A stretch of DNA of 64,000 nt from an uncultured Eggerthella sp. GTDB lineage: Bacteria > Actinomycetota > Coriobacteriia > Coriobacteriales > Eggerthellaceae. The notes beneath the pieces were generated by a model that worked only from the letters and a program-made list of their open reading frames with translations, did not search any database and was not told the DNA's origin. Below, piece by piece: positions 9,647 to 17,786 of the stretch. The stretch is taken from contig UQNZ01000002.1 in the NCBI GenBank assembly GCA_900542525.1, positions 1 to 64,000 of the forward strand, in the 5' to 3' direction. The position numbers and the translations under genes are program-made. Positions within the stretch are counted from its first letter, which is position 1; each line of letters starts with the position of its first letter.

Positions 9647-10207
9647 TCATGCTGGCTGCTTGCTTCGATCGGTTTCATCCGCAGACTCGCTCGGCAGGGT
9701 AAAACGCCATGAGCAACCGCATGTTGGATCCGTGATCTCGGGATAGCAGCTCAAGCACTCGACCTCGATGCGCGGGTCGATCGTCTGAGCGAACGTGGTG
9801 TATTCATTGATACCAGCTGGCTTACACGGATGGAATTCCATGCCTTTGCGCGAACGGGCTGATTGGACGCGGCACACATCGGTACGGAAGATGAGCGCGC
9901 CATCTTCCCAATACATGCTCGTCTCGTTCGCGATCGTGTTGTAGTAGAGCGGAAGCGCCTGCGCGAGGCCTTCAAGCCCTGGATATTCAGCAAGGTTGAG
10001 AAACTTCTTCAAACGCTTTGCTTCGGAAATGGGGTAACGCTCCCACACAGCAATATCGATCTCCATGGCGTAATCCATGCCCTTGCGCTCTTCAAGAATC
10101 TGAAACCAAGTGCCATCCATGGCGACCAGATTCTTCGAAGCCATCCTCAAAAGCTCTACAAGCTGTTCCTTGGTCAAGCTCTCAATCGCGTTCTTCAAGC
10201 TGGGCAT
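9647..10207 (-). CDS. DUF6125-like cytosolic protein
   Basis: The 186-residue soluble protein has no signal or membrane helices. The N-terminal half is helical. The C-terminal half carries MEFHPCK, a segment FAQTIDPRIEVECLSC and a final Cys pair (CGC) before WRF, giving several cysteines that could bind a metal. The arrangement resembles DUF6125 proteins, seen by pattern recognition only. AAAGGA precedes the ATG. It stands alone, divergent from the MurT-GatD gene 145 bp away. Function unknown. Confidence 0.6.
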   Translation of the reverse strand: MPSLKNAIESLTKEQLVELLRMASKNLVAMDGTWFQILEERKGMDYAMEIDIAVWERYPISEAKRLKKFLNLAEYPGLEGLAQALPLYYNTIANETSMYWEDGALIFRTDVCRVQSARSRKGMEFHPCKPAGINEYTTFAQTIDPRIEVECLSCYPEITDPTCGCSWRFTLPSESADETDRSKQPA

Positions 10208-10352
10208 TGCTTCGTCCTTTCGATCTGGTAGGGCAAATGAGGAGTCGCTGCATCAGCACACTCAACCGTTCGTTCGATGATACCTGCTTGCGCAAGCGTA
10301 CTCAAGCAAGACCATCGTGTAGAATGATGCCAACTAAGAGTGAGGAGCGTGC

Positions 10353-12503
10353 ATGAGCTTTCGAAAGACGGGTGCCCGCTTGGCATCGTCGCTTTCCACC
10401 TGGGGGCTGAAAACCCTTGCCCACCGTCCGGCAGCGAACATGCCAGGCAAGATCGCGCTCAAGATCGATCCCCATATCATCTCCGAAGAGATGAGCAAGA
10501 TTGCGGAAGGTTCGATCGTGGTAGTGGGTACGAACGGAAAGACCACCGTAACCAACATGATCGCCGATGTGATCGAAGCAAGCGGCAAGACCGTCGCATG
10601 CAATCGCACGGGTGCGAACATGGCTTATGGCGTAGCAGCTACGCTCTTGCAGACCGAGCCAGTCGACTGGGGCGTGTTCGAATCGGACGAGCTCTGGCTC
10701 GCGCGCATCTTGCCGCAGGTGAAAGCCACCTATGTGGTGCTGCTAAATCTCTTCCGCGACCAACTCGATCGCTGTGGCGAGATCGACCGCGTACAGGAGG
10801 CCATCATCTCAGGGCTTGAACATTCGCCCGAATCAACGCTCATCTACAACGCCGATGATCCCCTGTGTGCGATCATCGCTGAGAAGGTGCAGAACAAGAC
10901 GATCGCATTCGGCGTGAGTGAAGACATGCACCTTGCGCAGAACACCGTTGCCGATGCGCAAATGTGCCAGCGGTGCTCAGGTATGTTCACCTACGATTAT
11001 CGCCAGTATGGGCAGCTCGGTACCTATCGCTGCGAAAACTGCGGCTTCACGCGCCCTAAATTAGATGTTCATGCGCACAATGTAGCATTCGATGGGGGCA
11101 TTACCTATGCGATCACCGATACGATCGATTCCGCTCAGGCCACTATGCGCCTTGCACAGTCTGGCCCTTATATGGTCTACAACACGCTTGCATTATGGAC
11201 CTGCTCGCACTCACTTGGCATCGACAACGAAACCATTCAGGAATGCGTGAGTGCGTTCGATCCTCAGAATGGGCGTTTGCAACACCTTACGATCGAAGGG
11301 CGTCCGCTGCTCTTGAACCTTGCGAAGAACCCCACCGGGTTCAACCAGAACTTGAAGATCATTACCGCCGATGAGGGCAAGAAAGTGGTAGCGTTCTTCA
11401 TCAATGACAATGAAGCGGATGGGCACGATATCTCATGGATCTGGGACTGCGACTTCGAAGAACTCGCAAGCCAGCCTGAATTGGTGGTCTATGCGGGCGG
11501 CACGCGTAAGAACGATCTGCAGCTGCGCTTGAAATATGCTGGCATCCAGGCACGACTCATCAACAGCGTGAACGATATGGTCGACACCGCACTCGACATG
11601 CCCGCCGATTGGAACATGTACGCGATCGCGAACTACACGGCATTGCCCGCAGTGCGCGCCGCACTGATGGAGCGCGCCGATAGCGTTGAGGTCGCAACTC
11701 CACGCGAAGGTATGCTCAGCGTTACTCCTGCGGTCATGGCGAACACGATCCCGCCTATCCAACAGGAGCCGCTGCGCATCGTTCATCTCTTCCCCGATCT
11801 GCTCAACCTCTACGGAGATGGGGGCAATCTGAAGGTGCTCATGCAGCGCTGCGCTTGGCGCGGAATCCCTGCTGAGCTAACACAGATCCACTACGGCAAT
11901 GAGTTCGACATCTCCGAAGCCGATATCGTGTTCATGGGCGGCGGCCCCGACCGCGAACAGCATCTTGCCTCCCAAGAGATCTTGAAGAATAAAGAGCAGC
12001 TTGCCACCTATGTTGAAGACGGTGGGGTGTTGCTCGCCATCTGCGGTGGCTACCAAATTTTGGGTAAGAACTGGCTGATGGGTGATGAGATCATTGAGGG
12101 CCTTTCGATCATCGATGCCGAGACCAAGCGCGCGAACAAAGGCTTCGATCGCTTGATCGAGAATATCGCGCTCGTCTCCCCTATCGCCTCGCGTCCGGTG
12201 ATCGGCTACGAGAATCATGCAGGGCGCACGCACCTCGGCGAAGGTCTTGAGCCTTTCGGACAAGTGATCTCGACGACTGGGCACGGCAATAATGACACTG
12301 CCTGCGCCGATGGTGTACGTTACAAGAATGTGATCGGGTCCTACTTGCATGGACCACTTTTAGGGAAGAATCCTGAAGTTGCCGATTGGCTCATCGCGAC
12401 TGCGCTCTCGCGTAAGTTCGACCAACCAGTGAAGCTCGAAGTGCTCGATGATACCGTCGAGCTGAACGCCAACGACTTCATGGCAGCTCGCCTCATCAAA
12501 TAA
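10353..12503 (+). CDS. MurT-GatD fusion: lipid II isoglutaminyl synthase
   Basis: MurT and GatD together amidate the D-Glu of lipid II to D-isoglutamine, using glutamine and ATP. They are normally two proteins; here one 716-residue chain holds both. Residues 1-450 are MurT: ATP loop GTNGKTT (59-65), a four-Cys zinc ribbon inserted in the middle domain (C204, C207, C226, C229), and the C-terminal DUF1727 part with DGHDISWIWD (355-364). Residues 470-716 are GatD: GDGGNLKVL (487-495), MGGGPDREQ (527-535), nucleophile C563 in AICGGYQ, and H665 in GSYLHGP as the catalytic His. GAGGAG precedes the ATG. The fusion fixes the 1:1 stoichiometry of the complex. Confidence 0.92.
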   Translation: MSFRKTGARLASSLSTWGLKTLAHRPAANMPGKIALKIDPHIISEEMSKIAEGSIVVVGTNGKTTVTNMIADVIEASGKTVACNRTGANMAYGVAATLLQTEPVDWGVFESDELWLARILPQVKATYVVLLNLFRDQLDRCGEIDRVQEAIISGLEHSPESTLIYNADDPLCAIIAEKVQNKTIAFGVSEDMHLAQNTVADAQMCQRCSGMFTYDYRQYGQLGTYRCENCGFTRPKLDVHAHNVAFDGGITYAITDTIDSAQATMRLAQSGPYMVYNTLALWTCSHSLGIDNETIQECVSAFDPQNGRLQHLTIEGRPLLLNLAKNPTGFNQNLKIITADEGKKVVAFFINDNEADGHDISWIWDCDFEELASQPELVVYAGGTRKNDLQLRLKYAGIQARLINSVNDMVDTALDMPADWNMYAIANYTALPAVRAALMERADSVEVATPREGMLSVTPAVMANTIPPIQQEPLRIVHLFPDLLNLYGDGGNLKVLMQRCAWRGIPAELTQIHYGNEFDISEADIVFMGGGPDREQHLASQEILKNKEQLATYVEDGGVLLAICGGYQILGKNWLMGDEIIEGLSIIDAETKRANKGFDRLIENIALVSPIASRPVIGYENHAGRTHLGEGLEPFGQVISTTGHGNNDTACADGVRYKNVIGSYLHGPLLGKNPEVADWLIATALSRKFDQPVKLEVLDDTVELNANDFMAARLIK

Positions 12504-12510
12504 CTGCTAA

Positions 12511-12538
12511 AAAAATGGGAGCATGTGCTCCCATTTTT
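12511..12538. terminator. Bidirectional intrinsic terminator
   Basis: Stem ATGGGAGC / GCTCCCAT with a 4-nt loop, flanked by A5 on the left and T5 on the right, so it works in both directions. It sits between the convergent MurT-GatD gene and the acyl-CoA ligase gene. Confidence 0.93.
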
Positions 12539-12557
12539 CATCTTGTATGTTAGAAAC

Positions 12558-14198
12558 CTACTTTGCTTCTTTGAGGCGTTTGTCCAGTTCGTCTGCGAGC
12601 TGGTGGCGCTTCACCTTGCCGCTTTCCGTGTGAGGGATCTCATCGATGAATTCGATGTGCTCTGGCCACAAGCGCTTCGCGATACCCTTCGCAGTAAGGT
12701 AATCAGCAATAGAGTCGAGCGTGGGGCGCTCTGCCTGCGGATCTTCGAGCACGATGAAGGTGCAGATACGCTCACCCAAGCGGTCATCGGGCAAACCGAT
12801 GGTGGCATGATCGCCAACGCCAGGACAACCCATGAGATTTTCATCGACTTCGTTCGCAGAGATATTGATGCCGCCGCGAATAAGGATCTCCTTCTTGCGA
12901 CCATTGATGCGAATACGACCTTCGTCATCCATATAGCACAAGTCACCTGAATAGAACCAGCCATCATCTTTAAGTTCTTTTGCGGTTGCCTCAGGATTCT
13001 TTAGATAGCCAGCAAACATATGGGGGCCACGCGAGATCTCTTCACCCTGTTCGCCATGGGGCACTTCCTTGCCGTTCTCATCAACGACCATAACTTCGAT
13101 ACCTTCAGGAGCAACGCCTGACCAAGCGCCATCCCATTCCAACGCTTTCGTTGGCGGAACGAAGAGATGCGGGCAGCTTTCGGTGGAACCGTAGCATTCA
13201 CACAAAACCACATCGTGAGTTGCCGCGCGCTCCACCATGGTGCCCGGCACGGGAGCGCCGCCGCAGATGTAGAGCTTGAGCGATTCGAAATCGAGATCGG
13301 TGGAATCTGCCGTGTTGAGCATGTCGTAAATGAACGGAGTTGCGCCCATGGACCAGGTAACGCCCTCGCGGTTCATCTGATTGATGGCTTCCTCTGGATT
13401 GAAGTGGTGGGCAACTACCACACGACCGCCCAACAAAAGCGGAGTGATCAGACCATGGTTGAAGCCTGTTGCGTGATTGAGCGGAGCAGGCATGAACATA
13501 ACATCATCCTGCGTAAGGCCGAGACCCTTTGAGAAAGCGGTCTCAGAGAAGATCAGGGCATTATGCGTGATGAGCACCGCTTTTGGACGACCCGTGGTGC
13601 CCGAAGTGGAAAGGATGAGCACAACCTCATCCGACTTGCTTCCCGCTTCACCCGTGTAGGGCTCGTACTTCTCGAAGATCTCTTTGAGCGTAGTGGCAGA
13701 TTTAGCATCGACCGTCTTATCGTGAACCGCGATCGCATTGATAGGAAGCGTTGGGATTCTCTCAACGATCGAAAAGATCTGATCTTCGAAATTGGTCTTG
13801 TGATGGAACGTGGGTGCGATGAACGCCTTCGAACCAACCAAGTTCATGGCATAAACCAAATCTTCGCCATTAAAGGTGACTGCGAGCGGATGGATAACCG
13901 CACCAACCTTAAGGCAAGCGACGTAGAGAATTGCGAACTCTGACCAAGGCGGCATCTGGAACGTGACCACATCACCGTTCTCGATGCCCTGTTCGCGCAA
14001 CCACGATGCCAAGCGAGCAGCTTTGTCATCGATCTCCGCATAGGTCAGGCGTACACCCATGTCATCCGAAATGTATTCACGATCAGGGAATTGCGCTACG
14101 CGCTGATTCCAAATATCGTTAAGGGTATTCTCGGTCCAATACCCTTTTTCGTAGTACTTCTTCTTGTTCTCTTCGTTGATCTTAAGATCGGTAATCAT
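12558..14198 (-). CDS. Acyl-CoA synthetase (AMP-binding family)
   Basis: ANL-superfamily ligase that adenylates a carboxylic acid and transfers it to CoA. The 546-residue protein contains the P-loop STSGTTGRPKAV (about 195-207), the CYGSTESCP motif, GWFYSGDLCYMD, the hinge GRKKEILIRGG, and the catalytic C-terminal Lys in ESGKVKRHQL. It resembles the CaiC/FadK and 2,3-dihydroxybenzoate-AMP ligase branches; substrate cannot be fixed. GAGGAA precedes the ATG. It is divergent from a CoA-transferase gene (210-bp spacer), and the two probably act on the same short or medium organic acids. Confidence 0.9.
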   Translation of the reverse strand: MITDLKINEENKKKYYEKGYWTENTLNDIWNQRVAQFPDREYISDDMGVRLTYAEIDDKAARLASWLREQGIENGDVVTFQMPPWSEFAILYVACLKVGAVIHPLAVTFNGEDLVYAMNLVGSKAFIAPTFHHKTNFEDQIFSIVERIPTLPINAIAVHDKTVDAKSATTLKEIFEKYEPYTGEAGSKSDEVVLILSTSGTTGRPKAVLITHNALIFSETAFSKGLGLTQDDVMFMPAPLNHATGFNHGLITPLLLGGRVVVAHHFNPEEAINQMNREGVTWSMGATPFIYDMLNTADSTDLDFESLKLYICGGAPVPGTMVERAATHDVVLCECYGSTESCPHLFVPPTKALEWDGAWSGVAPEGIEVMVVDENGKEVPHGEQGEEISRGPHMFAGYLKNPEATAKELKDDGWFYSGDLCYMDDEGRIRINGRKKEILIRGGINISANEVDENLMGCPGVGDHATIGLPDDRLGERICTFIVLEDPQAERPTLDSIADYLTAKGIAKRLWPEHIEFIDEIPHTESGKVKRHQLADELDKRLKEAK

Positions 14199-14408
14199 AG
14201 TTCCTCTTCCTTTTTTACGAGGTTAGAACGTGTTCACGTAACACTCAAAGCAAAATTCTACCTTTTAACGGAACACCCTTCAACCATTAAACCAACTCAT
14301 ACATCGCGCGATCCATACCTTTTTACGATGAATCATTTCGAGTCTTCGCGCTTTTAGGTTGTATCCTTATATGAACATGTTTTTCATTACTGATCCAAGG
14401 GGGCTTGT

Positions 14409-15716
14409 ATGGAGTGGCAGCAGATCTATAAGGATCGCAGCATGGATGTCGAGACGATGCTCGATCGCTTCGTAGGCGATGACACGTCCGTTTTCGTAGG
14501 AACCTTCGAAGTTGCGGGTGGCCTTATCCGCCCGATGCTCAAGCGCATCCAAGACGGAGCGTTGCATGGCATCTCGATGTATGGCGGCATCACGAGCGAG
14601 GATTTGCATCTCGATGAATTGACCGTTGGCTTCGACGATTTCCATTACCATAACTACTTCACCGGTGGTAACGAGCGTAACGGAATTTCAGCTGGTCATA
14701 CTGCCTATGTGCCGCTGCACCTTCATCGCACGAAGAACCTCGTTGAAAACGACGGGATCGATGTAGCGTTCATCGCCATGACGCCTCCTGATAAGCACGG
14801 CTACTGCAACATCGGCCACGTTGGTTGTCGCCCCGAAGGCATTCGCACGGCAAAGCACGTTATCGCACAGATCAATCCGAGCGTGCCGTGGGTGAATGGC
14901 CTTGAGCGCAACCTGCATGTTTCGCAGATCGATGCCTTCGTTGAGATCGATCAGCCCATGACGCAGATGCCGATCGCTGAGCCAAAGCCGGAAGAGAAGA
15001 TCGTAGGCGATATCGTTTGCGAGCTCATCGAAGATGGCTCGTGCATTCAGCTTGGGTTTGGCTCGATCGCTAACGCTATTGCTGATGGCCTGAAGGCACG
15101 CAAGCATCTGGGCGTGCATTCGGAGATGTTCAACGATGCTATGGCTAAACTGCAGGAACTCGGCGTTATCGACAACAGCCGTAAGAACTACCTGCCCGGC
15201 GTTTCCGTTGCAGGCTTCGCTTCTGGTCAGCAGTATCTCTACGACTTCATCGATCACAACCCTGGCATGTTCTTCACACCCTATTCCCACGTGAATAACC
15301 CTGATTTCATCCGCCTAAATGACAACATGGTTTCCGTGAATTCTGCTGTCTCGGTCGATCTGACCGGCCAGGTATGCGCTGAAAGTATCGGAACGCGTCA
15401 GTATTCTGGCACTGGCGGACAGGTTGACTTCATCCGTGGCGCAACGCTTGCGAAGAACGGTAAAGCGATCATCGCGATGACTTCCACCACGAAGACAAAG
15501 AACGGCGTGGTCTCGAAGATCGCCCCCACGCTCATGACCGGCAGTGTAGTAACTTCGCTGCGCACTGATGTGCAATATTTTGTGACCGAATATGGCTGCG
15601 TGAACTTGATGTACTGCGACATTCCTGAGCGCTGCCGCCGTTTGATCAGCATCGCGCATCCTGATTTCCGCGATGAGCTCACGCACGAGGCGAAGAAGCT
15701 CGGGTATTTGTACTAG
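14409..15716 (+). CDS. Acetyl-CoA hydrolase/4-hydroxybutyrate CoA-transferase family protein
   Basis: Class I-type CoA-transferases swap CoA between acetyl-CoA and another acid through a glutamyl-CoA intermediate. The 435-residue protein has two similar halves. It shows the CoA-binding LGFGSIANAI motif (about 216-225), the catalytic Glu in LGVHSEMFND, and the C-terminal GTGGQVDFIRGA loop that contacts CoA. Its length fits 4-hydroxybutyrate or succinate:acetate CoA-transferases. AGGGGGC precedes the ATG. The divergent acyl-CoA ligase and the MaoC hydratase at 33128 hint at acyl-CoA metabolism for energy. The exact acid is unknown. Confidence 0.9.
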   Translation: MEWQQIYKDRSMDVETMLDRFVGDDTSVFVGTFEVAGGLIRPMLKRIQDGALHGISMYGGITSEDLHLDELTVGFDDFHYHNYFTGGNERNGISAGHTAYVPLHLHRTKNLVENDGIDVAFIAMTPPDKHGYCNIGHVGCRPEGIRTAKHVIAQINPSVPWVNGLERNLHVSQIDAFVEIDQPMTQMPIAEPKPEEKIVGDIVCELIEDGSCIQLGFGSIANAIADGLKARKHLGVHSEMFNDAMAKLQELGVIDNSRKNYLPGVSVAGFASGQQYLYDFIDHNPGMFFTPYSHVNNPDFIRLNDNMVSVNSAVSVDLTGQVCAESIGTRQYSGTGGQVDFIRGATLAKNGKAIIAMTSTTKTKNGVVSKIAPTLMTGSVVTSLRTDVQYFVTEYGCVNLMYCDIPERCRRLISIAHPDFRDELTHEAKKLGYLY

Positions 15717-15770
15717 CGCATAAGGAGCCAGCAAGAGAGGGACGCTCCGAAGATTCCCGCTCTACTACTC

Positions 15771-15807
15771 AAAAAGGGATTACGGCAAAAGCTGTGATCC
15801 CTTTTTT
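15771..15807. terminator. Intrinsic terminator after the CoA-transferase
   Basis: AAAAAGGGAT (15771-15780) pairs with ATCCCTTTTT (15797-15806) around a 16-nt loop, giving A- and T-runs on both sides. It separates the convergent CoA-transferase and MBL-hydrolase genes. Confidence 0.9.
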
Positions 15808-15851
15808 CGTGCGCACGCTCTTGCGATGCTTTGTGCAGTGCTTTGTACTAT

Positions 15852-16643
15852 TTACTCTTCGTCCAAGTAGACGAGTTGCGCTTGGACGCTCCGGAGTGCC
15901 GCTTCGCGCAGTGCTGGGTCGATATCGACATACACCGCGTCCACTAACGCATCGGCATCATGCGGCACGCCTGAAGCAAGCGCGTCTTTGATCTGCTGCA
16001 AGCGTTCGAGCCGATGTTGGCGCGTAGCTTCGATCGCTTGTAGCGGGTCGGTTATGGGGTAGCCGTGCCCTGGATAGAGCACGCGGATATCCTCATCTTT
16101 CACGATCTGTTCGATAGTATCGAGTGAGGCCATATAATCGCCTAAGTTGCCATCGGGGTAGTAGACGACCGTGGGACCGTGCTTGAAGACCACATCACCC
16201 GTGAACATCGAGTGATCCGCAGGACATACAAGCCCCACCGAATCGCTCGAGTGTCCTGGCAGCGGCACCACGCGCAGCACTGGGCCGTTTTCGATCGGGC
16301 AAAATTCGCCAGGAAGCAATGTGCCATCGAAGGGCGCATAAACGCGTGCACCTGAAATATCCGCAAGCTCTTCAGCGCCTTCCGTATGGTCGGCATGCAT
16401 GTGCGTGCACACGACCGCTCCCACACGCAACCCTTGCTCGATACAGGCATTGAGCACCTTCTGCACATGTTCACCCGCAGGAGCAGGATCGATCACGATA
16501 CATTCGGGCGAAGCAGCTTCAGCAAGCACCCATGTATTCGTGCCCGTGTAGGTCATGGGTGAAGGGTTGTTGGCGCGCACGCAAAATACGCGCTCGCTTT
16601 CTTTGCCGCCCGCATAGGGCGTTTCGTCAATGATGAACCCCAT
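15852..16643 (-). CDS. MBL-fold metallo-hydrolase
   Basis: The 263-residue metallo-beta-lactamase-fold enzyme has the metal-binding THMHADHTEG motif, PGHSSDS with a further ligand, TGDVVF, and the last His in YPGHGYP, so both metal sites look complete. The C-terminal helical region (about 200-263) resembles the LACTB2 group of hydrolases and nucleases. ATG 16643 has AAGGAG five bases upstream and is favoured; a start 27 codons earlier would overlap the NUDIX gene. It lies 46 bp downstream of that gene and is probably co-transcribed. Substrate unknown. Confidence 0.88.
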   Translation of the reverse strand: MGFIIDETPYAGGKESERVFCVRANNPSPMTYTGTNTWVLAEAASPECIVIDPAPAGEHVQKVLNACIEQGLRVGAVVCTHMHADHTEGAEELADISGARVYAPFDGTLLPGEFCPIENGPVLRVVPLPGHSSDSVGLVCPADHSMFTGDVVFKHGPTVVYYPDGNLGDYMASLDTIEQIVKDEDIRVLYPGHGYPITDPLQAIEATRQHRLERLQQIKDALASGVPHDADALVDAVYVDIDPALREAALRSVQAQLVYLDEE

Positions 16644-16689
16644 ATGAACTCCTTTTCGAATGAATGTCAAACATGCTGCCTTGATGCTC

Positions 16690-17598
16690 TTAGTCCAAGT
16701 CTGCGTGCAGAACGATAGTGCCATCTTCTTTGCGCAGTGGCTTGAACATGATCTTCTTCACTTTGCGGCGATTCGAAACGAACTCTTCTGCTGAAGGTGC
16801 TTCAGCGATGCGCGTGAGGTTGAAGAGCGTGGGCGCAACGATGAGCCAGCGGTTCTCATCGGCCTCACGCACAGCATAGGATGGGGTGACCCAATCGGCG
16901 ATCTGTGCTTCAGAGGTGTTGTCGTCGGCATGCTGGCCTTCAGGCATGAGCGCTGAGAAGAAGAAGGTATCGTAGCGCTTCGGTTCGAAGGTGGGCGTGC
17001 AGAAGTTCGCAACCAAGCCGAGCAAGTCGGTACGCAGGACCAGGTTGCGCTCGACGAGCAGGTCGGCGAAGGCGATCTCGTGTGCAACGAGCGCCTCGCG
17101 GTTCGCACCCCAGCTTGGGTCGGAAAGATCGGTCACCGTGGAAGCGGCATCGGGGCCAGCGAGCAGGACACCGCACTCCTCGAACACTTCACGAGCTGCT
17201 GCGACCACGATACGACGTGCATCATCTTCGGAGACGCCAAGGAGTTCAGCCCAGTCCTTCGGGCTGGGGCCGCACCAGGGCAGATCAGGGTTCGAATCAC
17301 GTTCGTCCACGCGGCCACCGGGGAACACCACCGCATCGGGCACGAAGTCCATCGTTTTCACACGACGCAGCATGAATACTTCAACGTTCTGGTCGTTGGG
17401 GAAATCGGGCGGAAAAACGCCATCTTCAATACGATATTTTGTTTGGCCGGGTTCAGAATCACGCACGAGCATGACTGTTGCAGCCAGCTTGGGCGTGGGT
17501 GGATTGGGAATGGGGTTATCGATGTGGTCGCCGATCGAGGCAAGCACCTTTTCATTCGGAATCGTTTCGATGGCTCCATTCGACATATCAATACGCAT
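16690..17598 (-). CDS. NUDIX hydrolase (long-insert type)
   Basis: The 302-residue protein has a Nudix fold. The box is split: GGRVDE near residue 95 and AAAREVFEECGVLL about 40 residues later. This split resembles the NUDT7/NUDT19 CoA- or nucleotide-diphosphate hydrolases, so a CoA-derivative substrate is a reasonable guess. The catalytic REVFEECG acidic residues are intact. ATG 17598 has GGAG five to eight bases upstream, while the frame stays open further upstream without a good ribosome site. The MBL-hydrolase gene follows on the same strand. Confidence 0.87.
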   Translation of the reverse strand: MRIDMSNGAIETIPNEKVLASIGDHIDNPIPNPPTPKLAATVMLVRDSEPGQTKYRIEDGVFPPDFPNDQNVEVFMLRRVKTMDFVPDAVVFPGGRVDERDSNPDLPWCGPSPKDWAELLGVSEDDARRIVVAAAREVFEECGVLLAGPDAASTVTDLSDPSWGANREALVAHEIAFADLLVERNLVLRTDLLGLVANFCTPTFEPKRYDTFFFSALMPEGQHADDNTSEAQIADWVTPSYAVREADENRWLIVAPTLFNLTRIAEAPSAEEFVSNRRKVKKIMFKPLRKEDGTIVLHADLD

Positions 17599-17786
17599 AG
17601 AAACTCCTCTCGGTGCGCTTTGTTTGTTCCTATTATATCGGCTTGCGTGTGCGCAAAAGGATACAGAGCAATAACAGATACATATGCTTGCATTTGTAAA
17701 GCCTCGTGAGGGAGCATGAGCGAGCGAGGTGCCTGGCGTTACGGATATTGCTGCGCACACAAGCGCGTTTTGCGCTGATGCGTATT

